DNA of 64,000 nucleotides from Achromobacter aegrifaciens (GCF_902859735.1 NZ_CADIJY010000020.1:24659-88658), one strand, 5' to 3'; numbered from the stretch's first letter, positions 16,139-25,988 are shown. Numbers and translations: made by a program. Notes: generated by a model from the sequence alone, not told the origin.

Positions 16139-16777
16139 GTGAATACGATTCCAGACGATACGGCGCCGCGCGCGCTGACCAGCCGCGGCGAGGCGCGCCG
16201 CGAGCGCCTGCTCGAAGCCGCAACCCAGTCACTGCTGGAGCACGGCTACGCGCAAACTTCCATCCAGCGCATCGTGCGCCAGGCGGGCGGGTCGGCGGCC
16301 ACCGCCTACCAGCTATTCGGCAACAAGGAAGGCCTGCTGGTTGCGGTGCTGGAGCACGAATTGAACGGCATGCGCGCGGCGGTCTTCGCCGACGCCATGC
16401 TGGACCAGCCCGTCGGTCCCGCTCTGCATGAACTTGCGCGACGCCTGCTGACCTACGCCCTGCAGCCCAAATCGGCTGCGCTCTACCGCCTGATCGTGTC
16501 GGAATCGCATCGCCTGCCGCACCTGGCCGAATCCCTGCGGCAGGCGGTGGAAGTGCAACTGCACGCGCCCCTGGAACAATGCCTGACACGCGCTTGCGCG
16601 CGCGGCGAATTGCGCATCGACGATCCGCGCCTGGCAGCGCGTACCCTGGGCAACCTGATCAACGGCATCGCCTCGCACGCGCGGCTGACCGGCGGCCGCG
16701 CCGACGGCCCCGACGCAGACCATCTGGCCACCTGCCGCTACGGGGTGGATACCCTGTTGCGCGCCTTCCGCGCGTAA
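16139..16777 (+). CDS. TetR-family transcriptional regulator
   Basis: 212 residues from a GTG start at 16139; earlier in-frame starts would run through the operator palindrome. The N-terminal helix-turn-helix is ARRERLLEAATQSLLEHGYA then TSIQRIVRQAGGSAATAYQLF, with the rest an effector-binding domain of the AcrR C-terminal type. It diverges from the MarC operon. Its 3' end overlaps the oppositely transcribed MFS gene by 40 bases. It likely represses itself and the MarC operon through the palindrome at 16053; the effector is unknown. Confidence 0.88.
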   Translation: MNTIPDDTAPRALTSRGEARRERLLEAATQSLLEHGYAQTSIQRIVRQAGGSAATAYQLFGNKEGLLVAVLEHELNGMRAAVFADAMLDQPVGPALHELARRLLTYALQPKSAALYRLIVSESHRLPHLAESLRQAVEVQLHAPLEQCLTRACARGELRIDDPRLAARTLGNLINGIASHARLTGGRADGPDADHLATCRYGVDTLLRAFRA

Positions 16778-18009
16778 TCGCCGCGCCACTCGCCCCACCC
16801 AGCCCGCGCCAGCATCAGCGCCGGCCAGAGCATGCAGGCCGCAGCCAGCCATAGATTGGCCCGCAGCCCCAATGCGTCCACGCTGGGCACGCCCAGCAGC
16901 GAACCTGCCGCGATGCCCAGGTTGAACACCGCGACGAACAGCGATGTGGCGGCTTCCACGGCATCCGGCGCGGCCTTCATCATCCAGGTTTGCAGCGACA
17001 CCGACACCGCGCCATAAGCCAGGCCCCACAGCAAGAGCAAGACCGCGACGGCCGGGCGCAACTGCCCCAGCATGCCCAGCAGCAGCAAGACCATCAGCAG
17101 GCTGACCGCGATCATCAGCAGCGTCGCGGCCGGCCGCCTGGCGGCCGCAGTCCCGCCCAGGAAGTTGCCCGCCACACCCGCCGCGCCGTAGGCGAAAAGC
17201 AGCGGTCCGATCCAGTTCTCTCCGAACGCCGCGTGGATCTGCAGCAGCGGACGGACGAAGGTGTAGGCCATGAAATGGCCCGCGACGAGGAACAGCGTGA
17301 TCAGGAGACCCCGCCGCAGGCCCGGATTGGCCAGCTGCGACACCAGTTGGCGCGGACGCAGCGAACGCGCGGTGGGCAACGGCGGCAGGCTCAGCAGATT
17401 CAGCAGCAGCACGGCGGCGCACAGCGCGGCCATGGCGCCGAAGGCCGCGCGCCAGCCAGCCAGCTCGCCGATGAAGGCGCCCAGCGGTACGCCCAGCACG
17501 GACGCCACCGCGACCCCGCCGAAGATGACGGAAGTGGCCAGTCCCACCGAGCCCGCCCCGACCAGCCTGCCCGCCAATCCACCCGCGATCGCCCAGATGC
17601 CGCCGATGCAAAAGCCCACCAGCACCCGCGCCGCCAGGAACCACGCCATGCTGGGCGCCCAGGCGCTGGCCGCGTTGGCGCAGGCCAGCAGCGCCAGCAA
17701 ACCGCAAAGGATCACGCGGCGGTCCGCCCCCTTCGCGCCGATGACGACCAGCGGCGCGAACAGCGCCGCCAGGATGGCCGGCACGAACAGCATGAAGCCG
17801 CCCATGCCCACCGAAACGTCGAGCGCAGCGGTAATGGGCACGAACAGCCCCACCGGCAGCATTTCGGTGGTGACCACGCAGAAGGTCGCCAGGCCGACGG
17901 CGATCACGCCCAGCCACGCACGCCAGCCAGCGCGCTCAGGCATGGGTTCGGTAAACGAAGCGCCAGCGATGGCGTGGTCTTCAGGGGAAATGCCGCGAGT
18001 CATGGTCAA
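16738..18009 (-). CDS. MFS transporter, DHA1/AraJ-like
   Basis: 423 residues with 12 predicted helices. TTEMLPVGLFVPITAALDVS (residues 47-66) is the signature of the AraJ/YdhP-type DHA1 exporters, followed by the motif A-like GAKGADRRVI and WAIAGGLAGRLVG. Substrates in this group include sugars, purine analogues and drugs; none can be assigned here. It diverges from the LysR gene at 18109 with a 99-base spacer, so that LysR probably regulates it. Confidence 0.88.
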   Translation of the reverse strand: MTMTRGISPEDHAIAGASFTEPMPERAGWRAWLGVIAVGLATFCVVTTEMLPVGLFVPITAALDVSVGMGGFMLFVPAILAALFAPLVVIGAKGADRRVILCGLLALLACANAASAWAPSMAWFLAARVLVGFCIGGIWAIAGGLAGRLVGAGSVGLATSVIFGGVAVASVLGVPLGAFIGELAGWRAAFGAMAALCAAVLLLNLLSLPPLPTARSLRPRQLVSQLANPGLRRGLLITLFLVAGHFMAYTFVRPLLQIHAAFGENWIGPLLFAYGAAGVAGNFLGGTAAARRPAATLLMIAVSLLMVLLLLGMLGQLRPAVAVLLLLWGLAYGAVSVSLQTWMMKAAPDAVEAATSLFVAVFNLGIAAGSLLGVPSVDALGLRANLWLAAACMLWPALMLARAGWGEWRGDYARKARNRVSTP

Positions 18010-18108
18010 AGGTTCCAGGCAAGGCCCAGGCCGGGCCGACTCCTGGGCAGTCTACTGTTTCCATTTCGCTGATAAAGTAGGAAAACCAATAAACACAAGG
18101 GACGAATC

Positions 18109-19062
18109 GTGCGCAATTCATCCTACCTAGCCGCCCGTCTGGACCACATCGGCGATCTGCTCGCGTTCGTGCGCGTGGCCGACACCCAGAGCTTTACCGC
18201 CGCGGCCGAAAAGCTGGGCCTGTCGCGTTCGGCCGTCGGCAAGTGCATCGCGCGCCTGGAACTGGGCCTGGGCGCGCGGCTGCTCCACCGCAGCACGCGC
18301 AGCGTCAGCCTCAGCGACGAAGGCCGCGTCTTCTACGAACATGCGCAGCGCATCCTGTCCGAAGTGGACAACGCCACCGACGCCATGGCCAGCCGCAAGC
18401 AGGCGCCGCGGGGCCGGCTGCGCATCGACCTGCCGGTATCGCTGGGACGGCTGCACATCATGCCGCTGCTGCGCGACTACCTGCGCGATTGGCCCGAAGT
18501 CGAGGCGGACGTCAGCTTTTCCGACGACTACATCGACCTGGTGCGTGACGGCGTGGACGTCGCCATCCGCATCGGCGGCGAAACCGACAGCCGGCTGGTG
18601 CGCCGGGTGCTGGCGCCGCATCGCCTGATCACCTGCGCCGCGCCCGGCTACCTGGCCCGCCACGGCGCGCCAGCCAGCCCGGATGACCTTGCTGGCCATC
18701 GCACCCTGGCCTACACCCATGCCGGCGCACTGGTGCCCTGGCGCTTTGCCGTCAACGGACAGGAACGCAGTGTTCATGTCACTGGACGGCTGAGGCTGGG
18801 CAACACGGAAGCGCTGCGCGACGCCGCGCTGGCGGGCGAAGGCATCGTCCAATTAGGCGCCTTCCTGGTGGGCGAGGATCTGCGCGCCGGCCGGTTGGCG
18901 CCGGTACTGGAATCGGTAGCGCCGGCCGGCGCGCCGGTGTGCGCGGTCTATCCGCACCGGCGCCACCTGGCGCCCAAGGTGCGCGTCCTGATCGATGCCA
19001 TCGCCGACAGATGGCGCGGCGGCGCGCCCTGGACCAGCGACGCCGCGCCGCCGCGGCCATAG
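18109..19062 (+). CDS. LysR-family regulator, CrgA-like
   Basis: 317 residues from a GTG start. The helix-turn-helix comprises DTQSFTAAAEKLGLSRSAVG then KCIARLELGLGARLLHRSTR. The linker and effector domain (GRLRIDLPVSLGRLHIMPLL; GVDVAIRIGGETDSRLVRR) are of the CrgA/DmlR type. It is divergent from the MFS exporter at 16738-18009, the usual arrangement for a LysR controlling its neighbour. It is probably separate from the downstream deformylase gene, given a 118-base gap. Confidence 0.9.
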   Translation: MRNSSYLAARLDHIGDLLAFVRVADTQSFTAAAEKLGLSRSAVGKCIARLELGLGARLLHRSTRSVSLSDEGRVFYEHAQRILSEVDNATDAMASRKQAPRGRLRIDLPVSLGRLHIMPLLRDYLRDWPEVEADVSFSDDYIDLVRDGVDVAIRIGGETDSRLVRRVLAPHRLITCAAPGYLARHGAPASPDDLAGHRTLAYTHAGALVPWRFAVNGQERSVHVTGRLRLGNTEALRDAALAGEGIVQLGAFLVGEDLRAGRLAPVLESVAPAGAPVCAVYPHRRHLAPKVRVLIDAIADRWRGGAPWTSDAAPPRP

Positions 19063-19180
19063 GCGCGCGCCCGATCCACTATGATTGCCGGCATTGCCCC
19101 GCCGGGCGCAATACCGGACACCCAGGGACGCTGCCAGGCATGCCCTTGCCTGCGCCCCGCCATTTCCCCCGGAGTTTTAC

Positions 19181-19984
19181 TTGAGCGACATCTACCAATT
19201 CAGCCGCGGCACGGCGCCGCTGCTGATCTCCATTCCCCATCTGGGCAGCATGATCCCCGACTCGCAGCGCGCGCAGATGACGCCGCTGGGCCTGCAGTCG
19301 GGCGACACCGACTGGCACCTGGACACGCTGTACAGGTTCGCCGAGGCGCTGGGCGCGTCCGTCATCGGCGCGCGCTATTCGCGCTACGTGGTGGACCTGA
19401 ACCGCCCGCCCAACGATGAAAGCCTGTATCCCGGCCAGACCAAGACCGGCCTGTGCCCGACCCAGACCTTCCGCGGCGACGCCCTCTACCGCAACGAGGC
19501 CGTCCTGACCGACGCGGAACGCGAACACCGGCTGCAGACCTACTGGAAGCCCTACCACGCCAAGCTGTGCGAGGAGATCGACCGCATCAAGGCCGAGCAC
19601 GGCACCGTACTGCTGTGGGAAGCGCACTCAATCGCCAGCGTGCTGCCGCGCCTGTTCGAAGGCAAGCTGCCCGACCTGAACATCGGCACCGCCGACGGCG
19701 CGGCCTGCGCGCCCGACATCCTGGCGCCCGTCGAAGAGCGGCTGCGCGAAAACACCGCCTACACCTGGGCGGTGAACGGCCGCTTCAAGGGCGGCTACAT
19801 CACGCGCCACTACGGCAAGCCCGCCGACAACGTCCACGCCATCCAGCTGGAAATGTGCCAGTCCGCCTACATGGACGAAACGCATCCCTACGCCTATCGC
19901 CCCGACCTGGCGGGCAAGGTCATCCCGCTGGTCGAAAGCATGGTGCAGTCGGCGCTGAAACAGACCGAAGCGCGCCAGCGCTGA
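19181..19984 (+). CDS. N-formylglutamate deformylase-like amidohydrolase (HutG type)
   Basis: 267 residues from a TTG start with GGAG 6 bases upstream (GGAGTTTTACTTG). Motifs of the N-formylglutamate amidohydrolase family are present: ISIPHLGSMIPDS, GDTDWHLDTLY, RYSRYVVDLNRPPND and LLWEAHSIAS, which carry the probable metal-binding Asp/His/Glu residues. The enzyme releases formate from N-formylglutamate in histidine breakdown. No other hut gene is near, so it may act on another N-formyl or N-acyl amino acid. A strong terminator follows. Confidence 0.88.
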   Translation: MSDIYQFSRGTAPLLISIPHLGSMIPDSQRAQMTPLGLQSGDTDWHLDTLYRFAEALGASVIGARYSRYVVDLNRPPNDESLYPGQTKTGLCPTQTFRGDALYRNEAVLTDAEREHRLQTYWKPYHAKLCEEIDRIKAEHGTVLLWEAHSIASVLPRLFEGKLPDLNIGTADGAACAPDILAPVEERLRENTAYTWAVNGRFKGGYITRHYGKPADNVHAIQLEMCQSAYMDETHPYAYRPDLAGKVIPLVESMVQSALKQTEARQR

Positions 19985-20006
19985 CCGCAAGCCGGTCCCC
20001 ACCCCG

Positions 20007-20046
20007 AACCGCCCCAGGCGCTTGCCGCCTCGGGGCGGTTTTTTTT
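20007..20046 (+). terminator. Rho-independent terminator
   Basis: AACCGCCCC pairs with GGGGCGGTT, with an inner AGGCG/CGCCT stem, followed by a run of eight T. It lies 23 bases after the deformylase stop and separates it from the next operon. Confidence 0.9.
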
Positions 20047-20159
20047 GTCTCGGCGCTCGGGTATTCCCCAATTTTTCACATCACAATCCAAAACGTAGTA
20101 TCTCAACCGCGCTACGTAAAACATTACGAGCCATAACGAAAAATACGCGGAGACAGAAA

Positions 20160-21341
20160 ATGAAGACATGGAGTCACGCCGCCTGCGGCGCGCTGGCGCT
20201 GTGCGCCCTGTATGCGACAGGGGCGCGCGCCGCCGATCCCGACACGTTCAAGATCGGCGGCGTGGTCTCGCTGTCGGGGACCTACGGCATCTTTGGCGAA
20301 GACATGCGCAAGGGCGTCACCATCGCCATCGAGCAGCGCGGCGGCAAGGTGCTGGGCAAGCCCATCCAGGTCACCTGGGAAGACGATGAAACCAAGCCGC
20401 AGCCCGCGGTGCAGAAAACCACCCGCCTGATCTCCGATGGATCGCAGATGATCTTCGGCGCGGTCAGCTCGGCCAGCACGCTGGCCATCATGAACATCGC
20501 CAAGCAGCGCAAGATTCCCCATCTGGTCACCATGTCGGCCGACGACAAGATCACGGTGCCGGGCGGCTCGCGCTATACCTTCCGCACCTCCAACACGCTG
20601 GGCATGGAGCAGCGCATGGCGCTGGCCTACTCCAAGGAGCAGAAGCTCAAGCGCATCTACGGCGTGACGGCCGACTACCAGGCCACGCGCGACAGCTGGG
20701 ACTGGTACCGGCGCGAAGCCGAGAAGGCCGGCATCGAGATCGTGGGCGCCGATTTCCCGCCGCTGGGCAATCGCGACTATTCCTCCATCGCCGACAAGAT
20801 CGCGCGCTCCAACGCCGACGGCGTGGCGCTGTTCATGACGGGCTCGGACGCCGTCACCATGGTCAAGCAGGCCGGCCAGATCGAACTGGGCAAGACGCGC
20901 AAGATCTTCGGCCCGGTGATCGCCGACGAGACCATGGCGGCCGGCGTCGGCCCCACCGCGGTCGGCGTGCAGTCCGGCGTGAGATATCACTTCACCGTCG
21001 AGAACGACGCCAACAAGGCATTCGTCGAGGCTTTCCGCAAGAAATACAACGAGTTCCCCTCGGCCGCCGCTGGCGAAGCCTACGACGGCATGAGCTGGTG
21101 GCTGGACGTGGTCGACAAGACCGGCACCTGGGACAAGGAAAAGTGGGTCGAGGCGTTTGCCGCCAGCGAGCGCACCAACTCCGTGGAAGGCAAGAAAACC
21201 ATGCGCGCCTGCGACCACCAGGCCATGCAGAACGGCCTGTGGGGCGTGGTGGACACGGGCAAGCCGCCGCAGCCCGCCTACGTCATGGACATCGTCAAGG
21301 TGTTCCCGCCGGATCAGGTTTTCGAACCCTGCGCGGGCTGA
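20160..21341 (+). CDS. LivK-type ABC substrate-binding protein
   Basis: 393 residues. A signal peptide ends near ATGARA and the mature start is ADPDTFKIGGVVSLSGTYGI, typical of type I binding proteins. ATG at 20160 has GGAGA 8 bases upstream; the longer frame from 20022 crosses the terminator and is not used. It is the first gene of an eight-gene operon with permeases, ATPases, a thiolase and a CoA ligase, so it should capture the acid or amide that those enzymes degrade. Confidence 0.93.
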   Translation: MKTWSHAACGALALCALYATGARAADPDTFKIGGVVSLSGTYGIFGEDMRKGVTIAIEQRGGKVLGKPIQVTWEDDETKPQPAVQKTTRLISDGSQMIFGAVSSASTLAIMNIAKQRKIPHLVTMSADDKITVPGGSRYTFRTSNTLGMEQRMALAYSKEQKLKRIYGVTADYQATRDSWDWYRREAEKAGIEIVGADFPPLGNRDYSSIADKIARSNADGVALFMTGSDAVTMVKQAGQIELGKTRKIFGPVIADETMAAGVGPTAVGVQSGVRYHFTVENDANKAFVEAFRKKYNEFPSAAAGEAYDGMSWWLDVVDKTGTWDKEKWVEAFAASERTNSVEGKKTMRACDHQAMQNGLWGVVDTGKPPQPAYVMDIVKVFPPDQVFEPCAG

Positions 21342-21426
21342 AGCCGCCGAGTGACGCACCCGCCGGTCCTCGTGGACCGGTTTTCCCCCCGGCGCGCCCC
21401 TGCGCGCCGCCTGACGGATTTTTGCC

Positions 21427-22284
21427 ATGTCCACCGTGATCATCGGCCTGAGCCTGGGAATGCTGCTGTTCCTGCTGGCGTCCGGCCTTACGCTTATCTT
21501 CGGCATGCTGGGCGTCATCAACTTCGCCCATGGCGCGCTGTACATGCTGGGCGCCTACCTGGCCTTCGACATCCAGCTGCGCACCGGTTCCTTCATCGCC
21601 GGGCTGGTCGTGGCAACGGTGGGCGTCGGCCTCGTCGGCGTGGCGATGGAACGGCTGGCCCTGCGACCGCTGTACAACCGCCCGCACTTCTATCAACTGA
21701 TCCTGACCTTCGGCTTCATCCTCGTCATCAGCGAGGCCGTGAAGTTCGTCTGGGGCCTGGGCTACCAGGAAACGCCGATGCCGGCGCTGCTGGCGGGCAC
21801 GGTCGAACTGGCCGGCAGCACCATCCCCGTCTACCGCCTGTTCGTCATCGTCTTCGGCCTGCTGGTGTCGGCCGCGCTGTTCTTCGTGCTGGAGAAAAGC
21901 ACCTTCGGCATGCTGGTGCGCGCGGCCAGCAGCGACGGCGAAATGGTGCGCATCCTGGGCCTGCCGGCCGCCACCATCCGCAGCGCGGTGTTCGGCGTGG
22001 GCGCGGCGCTGGCCGGGCTGGCCGGCGCCATCTCCGCGCCGTTGTTCCCGATAGAGCTGGGCATGGCCACCAACACCATCATCGACTGCTTCATCGTGGT
22101 GATCCTGGGCGGGCTGGGCAATATCCGCGGCGTGGTCGCGGCGTCGCTGTTGATCGGCATGGTGCGTGCGGTGGGCTACACCTTCATGCCCAGCTGGGTC
22201 GACATCCTGACGTTCGCCATGCTGATCGCCACCCTGCTCACCCGTCCGCAAGGACTGTTCTCCCGCCAAGCGAGGCTGGCATGA
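21427..22284 (+). CDS. LivH-type ABC permease
   Basis: 285 residues and about eight membrane helices. It opens with LSLGMLLFLLASGLTLIFGM and shows GVINFAHGALYMLGAYLAF, the classic LivH motif. It forms the membrane channel with the following LivM-type protein. Its stop overlaps the next start by 4 bases (ATGA). Confidence 0.93.
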   Translation: MSTVIIGLSLGMLLFLLASGLTLIFGMLGVINFAHGALYMLGAYLAFDIQLRTGSFIAGLVVATVGVGLVGVAMERLALRPLYNRPHFYQLILTFGFILVISEAVKFVWGLGYQETPMPALLAGTVELAGSTIPVYRLFVIVFGLLVSAALFFVLEKSTFGMLVRAASSDGEMVRILGLPAATIRSAVFGVGAALAGLAGAISAPLFPIELGMATNTIIDCFIVVILGGLGNIRGVVAASLLIGMVRAVGYTFMPSWVDILTFAMLIATLLTRPQGLFSRQARLA

Positions 22285-23297
22285 CGACTTCCCGCCAAGA
22301 TGCCGCCATCGCGGCAGGCGTGGCCGCCGCGGTGATCGCGGTGCCCTTCTGCACGCAAAACGACTTTCTCCTGAACCTGACCATCCTGATCATGGTGTGG
22401 TCCATCTTCGCCGTGGGTTTCGACCTGGTGTTCGGCCTGCTGGGCATGGTGTCCTTCGGCCACGCGGCCTTCCTGGGCACCGGCGGCTACGCGCTGGCGC
22501 TGGCCACCCAGCGCTACGGCCTGCCGTTCGAGGCCGGGCTGGCGCTGGCCGTCGTGGCGGGCGCGGCCTGCGCCTGGATCTTCAGCGTGTTCGCGCTGCG
22601 GGTCTCGGGGATCTTCTTCGCCCTGGTCACGCTGGCGCTGTCGCAGCTCATGTACATCCTGGCCGACAGCAAGTTGCGCGAATGGACCGGCGGCGCCGAC
22701 GGCCTGCCCGGCATCGGCCGGCCGGAACTCGCGGGGATAGACTTCTTCGATACCGTGAACTTCTATTGGTATGTCGCCGCCGTGTTCGCCCTGGTGATGG
22801 CGCTGATGGCGATGCTGCGCGCTTCGCCATTCGGCCGCGCGGTCGCGGGCGTGCGCCAGAACGAGATCCGCTCCGCCCAGCTAGGCTACAACGTGCAGCG
22901 CCTGAAACAGATCACCTTCCTCGTGTCCGGCGCGATCGGCGGCCTGGCGGGCGGACTGCTGGCCGCGGTGCTGATGTACATGAACCCGCAGATGCTGCAC
23001 TGGACCACCTCCGGCGACGTCATCATCATGACCCTGCTGGGCGGCGCCGGCACCCTGTGGGGGCCGGTGGCCGGCGTGCTGCTGTTCGAGGCGCTGAAGG
23101 AATGGCTCAGCGGCTGGACGCCCTATTGGTACGGCATCCTGGGCCTGGTCTTCATCCTGGCCACGCTGTACTTCCCGCAAGGAGTGCTGGGCGCGCTGCA
23201 GGCCCGCTGGAGCCGCAAGCGCCCCGCGGCGCCCGCCCCCGCCAGTCCACCCGCGCCCGCCGTGCCGCTGGCGCCGCGCGAAGGGAGCCCGTCATGA
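22281..23297 (+). CDS. LivM-type ABC permease
   Basis: 338 residues and about ten helices. GFDLVFGLLGMVSFGHAAFL and LGGAGTLWGPVAGVLLFEAL are LivM signatures. The start ATG overlaps the LivH stop, and the stop overlaps the LivG-type start. The C-terminus is Pro/Ala-rich. It pairs with 21427-22284 in the inner membrane. Confidence 0.93.
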   Translation: MTTSRQDAAIAAGVAAAVIAVPFCTQNDFLLNLTILIMVWSIFAVGFDLVFGLLGMVSFGHAAFLGTGGYALALATQRYGLPFEAGLALAVVAGAACAWIFSVFALRVSGIFFALVTLALSQLMYILADSKLREWTGGADGLPGIGRPELAGIDFFDTVNFYWYVAAVFALVMALMAMLRASPFGRAVAGVRQNEIRSAQLGYNVQRLKQITFLVSGAIGGLAGGLLAAVLMYMNPQMLHWTTSGDVIIMTLLGGAGTLWGPVAGVLLFEALKEWLSGWTPYWYGILGLVFILATLYFPQGVLGALQARWSRKRPAAPAPASPPAPAVPLAPREGSPS

Positions 23298-24049
23298 GCG
23301 ATATCGCACTGCAATGCGCACAGGTCAGCGTCACCTTCGGCGCGCTGCGCGCCATCGAGGACTTCAGCTACGCCTTCGAAACCGGCCGCGTCTACGGCCT
23401 GATCGGCCCCAATGGCGCGGGCAAGACCACCCTGCTCAACGTGCTGTCCGGCAACCTGCCCGGACATGGCGGGCGCATCCTGTGCCACGGCGCGGACATC
23501 TCGCGCCTGCGGGCCCATGAGCGCGCCAGGCATGGCATCGGCCGCAGCTTCCAGATCACCAAGATCTTTCCTGAAATGACGGTGCTGGAGAACCTGCGCA
23601 TCGCCGCGCAGATCAGCCACTCGCATCTGCTGCCGTTCTGGCTGGCGCCGCGCTACGACCGCCGCCTGGCGTCCACCATCGACGCCATGCTGGAACTGAC
23701 CGACCTGACGGCATGGCGCGACACCGTGGCGGGTACCTTGTCTTACGGCTTGCAGCGCGCGCTGGAGCTGGGCCTGACGCTGCTGCCGGACCCGCGCATC
23801 CTGCTGCTGGACGAACCGCTGGCCGGCGTCGGCCACCATGAGATAGCCGCCGCCACCCGCCTGATCCGCCACGCCGCCGACGGCCGCACGGTGCTGCTGA
23901 TCGAACACAACATGGACGTGATCATGACGCTGTCCGAACACATCGTGGTGCTGTCCAACGGCCGCAAGGTGGCCGAGGGACCGCCGGCCGCCATCCGCGA
24001 CGACGCCACCGTGCGCGCCGTCTATCTGGGCGAGGAGGTGGCGGCATGA
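23294..24049 (+). CDS. LivG-type ABC transporter ATPase
   Basis: 251 residues. Walker A is IGPNGAGKTTLLNVLSG near residue 38, Walker B is RILLLDEPLAGVG, and the H-loop is LLIEHNMDVIM. The signature reads LSYGLQRALELG, the LivG variant of LSGGQ. The start overlaps the LivM stop by 4 bases and the stop overlaps LivF, so the whole importer is translationally coupled. Confidence 0.93.
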   Translation: MSDIALQCAQVSVTFGALRAIEDFSYAFETGRVYGLIGPNGAGKTTLLNVLSGNLPGHGGRILCHGADISRLRAHERARHGIGRSFQITKIFPEMTVLENLRIAAQISHSHLLPFWLAPRYDRRLASTIDAMLELTDLTAWRDTVAGTLSYGLQRALELGLTLLPDPRILLLDEPLAGVGHHEIAAATRLIRHAADGRTVLLIEHNMDVIMTLSEHIVVLSNGRKVAEGPPAAIRDDATVRAVYLGEEVAA

Positions 24050-24753
24050 TCGAACTGCAACATGCCAGCGTGCACTACGGCCAGGCGCTGGCGCTCAAGA
24101 ACATAGGCGTGCGCGCGGCCCAGGACGAGATCGTCGCCATCGTCGGGCGCAACGGCGCTGGCAAGTCCACCGTGCTCAAGACGCTGATCGGGCTGCTGCC
24201 GCTGTCCGCCGGCAACCGCCTGATCGCCGGCCAGGACGCCACGCGCCGCGCCGTCGAACAGATCAGCCGCGACGGGATCGCGCTGGTGCCCGACACGCGC
24301 CGCATCTTCCCCAACCTGACGGTGCGCGAAAACCTGCGCATGGGCGCACTGGCGCACCAGCCCGGCTACTGGACGCAGGACCGGGTGCTGCAGGTCTTTC
24401 CGCGGCTGGGCGAACGCATAGGCTTCCATGGCGACCAGCTATCCGGCGGCGAACAGCAGATGCTGTCGATCGCGCGCGCCCTGCTGGGCAATCCGCGCGT
24501 CCTGCTGCTGGACGAGCCGACCGAGGGGCTGGCGCCGCGCATCGTCAACGAACTGATCGAGGTCTTCGCCGAAGTCCACCGTCAGGGCACCGGCATCGTG
24601 CTGGTCGAGCAGAACCTGAAGGTGCCTGCCCGCCTGGCGCACCGCCAGTACGTGCTGGACCACGGCGAAATCGCCTGGAGCGGATCGGCCGCGGAAGTCC
24701 AGGCCGACCGCCACATCATCGAATCCATCCTCACCACGGGCATCCAAGCATGA
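24046..24753 (+). CDS. LivF-type ABC transporter ATPase
   Basis: 235 residues. Walker A is VGRNGAGKSTVLKTLIG, the signature LSGGEQQMLSIARAL, and Walker B VLLLDEPTEGLAP. All catalytic motifs are intact, unlike the LivF-type protein at 56069-56767. The stop overlaps the thiolase start by 4 bases, physically joining transport to catabolism in one transcript. Confidence 0.93.
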   Translation: MIELQHASVHYGQALALKNIGVRAAQDEIVAIVGRNGAGKSTVLKTLIGLLPLSAGNRLIAGQDATRRAVEQISRDGIALVPDTRRIFPNLTVRENLRMGALAHQPGYWTQDRVLQVFPRLGERIGFHGDQLSGGEQQMLSIARALLGNPRVLLLDEPTEGLAPRIVNELIEVFAEVHRQGTGIVLVEQNLKVPARLAHRQYVLDHGEIAWSGSAAEVQADRHIIESILTTGIQA

Positions 24754-25988
24754 GCAACGACACCACCTACATCGCGGGCGTGGGTATCACCCGCTTCGAC
24801 AAGCAGCCGGCCAAAAGCGTCAAGGACCTGGTGCGCGACGCGGTCACGCAGGCGCTGGCCGACGCGGGTTGCGACGCCGCCGACCTGCAGGCGGCCTATT
24901 TCGCCACCGCTGGCCAGGGTTCCATCGAAGGCCAATACATGGTGGCCGGCCAGGTTGCGCTGAAGGCCATGGGCATCGCCGGCATCCCCGTCGTCAACGT
25001 GGAGAATGCCTGCGCCAGCTCCAGCACCGCGTTGAACGCCGCGCACTTGTACGTAGCCTCGGGCGCGGGCGACATCTGCCTGGCCGTGGGCGTGGACAAG
25101 CTGTTTTCCGAGGACAAGGCCAAGAGCTTCGCCGTGTTCGACGGCGCCTGGGACGTGCATGACGCGCCGGCGCAGATGGCGCGCCTGATGGCGCTGGCTC
25201 CCGACGTGACGCCCCCGCCCGGCTTCGAAGAGCCGGGCAAACGCAGCGTGTTCATGGACATCTACGCCAGCCTGGCGCGGCTGCACATGAAGACCTTCGG
25301 CACCACCCAGCGCCAGCTTGCCGCCGTGGCCGCCAAGAACCACATGCATTCCACCCGCAATCCGCTGGCCCAGTTCCAGTACCCCATGACGATAGACGAG
25401 GCCCTGGCCGCCCGGCCCGTGTCCTGGCCGCTGACCCTGCCCATGTGCGCCCCCATCAGCGACGGCGCGGCCGCCGCCATCGTCTGCAACGCCCAGGGCT
25501 TGAAGCGCCTGCAACGCGCCCGCGCCGTGCGCTTGTACGCCAGCGTGCTGCGCACCGCCACCGACCGCCCGGCCGACCGCTACGACCGGCACCTGTGCCA
25601 TCTGGCCGCGCTCGAGGCCTACGAGCGCGCCGGCGTCGGCCCGCAGGACATGTCGCTGGCGGAAGTGCACGACGCCACCGCCTTCGCCGAGATCCAGCAG
25701 ACCGAGGCGCTGGGCTTCTGCGCCTTCGGCGAAGGCGGACCGATGGCCGAGTCCGGCGCCACCAGCCTGGGCGGCCGCATCCCCATCAACGTGTCCGGCG
25801 GCCTGTTGTCGCGCGGCCACCCCATCGGCGCGACCGGGCTGGCGCAAGTCCACGAAATGGTGATCCAGCTGCGCGGCGAAGCCGGCGCTCGCCAGGTCGA
25901 AGGCGCGCGCTTCGCCATCGCCGAGAACGGCGGCGGCTTCAACGGCGTGGAAGAGGCGGTGACCTGCATCACCCTGCTTGGCCGCTGA
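24750..25988 (+). CDS. Thiolase, SCP2/SCP-x-like
   Basis: 412 residues. The nucleophile is C88 (VENACASSSTALN). EVHDATAFAE and SRGHPIGATGLAQ carry the two catalytic histidines. The usual C-terminal CxG cysteine is replaced: the segment reads AENGGGFNGVEEA, as in SCP2-type thiolases. It presumably removes acetyl- or propionyl-CoA from a 3-ketoacyl-CoA made from the imported compound. It follows the importer directly and precedes a CoA ligase by 30 bases. Confidence 0.9.
   Translation: MSNDTTYIAGVGITRFDKQPAKSVKDLVRDAVTQALADAGCDAADLQAAYFATAGQGSIEGQYMVAGQVALKAMGIAGIPVVNVENACASSSTALNAAHLYVASGAGDICLAVGVDKLFSEDKAKSFAVFDGAWDVHDAPAQMARLMALAPDVTPPPGFEEPGKRSVFMDIYASLARLHMKTFGTTQRQLAAVAAKNHMHSTRNPLAQFQYPMTIDEALAARPVSWPLTLPMCAPISDGAAAAIVCNAQGLKRLQRARAVRLYASVLRTATDRPADRYDRHLCHLAALEAYERAGVGPQDMSLAEVHDATAFAEIQQTEALGFCAFGEGGPMAESGATSLGGRIPINVSGGLLSRGHPIGATGLAQVHEMVIQLRGEAGARQVEGARFAIAENGGGFNGVEEAVTCITLLGR

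Noticed and set aside
19085-19180. N-terminal extension of the deformylase from an upstream ATG
   Set aside because: The TTG at 19181 has a good ribosome site and matches the family start; the extension is unrelated sequence.
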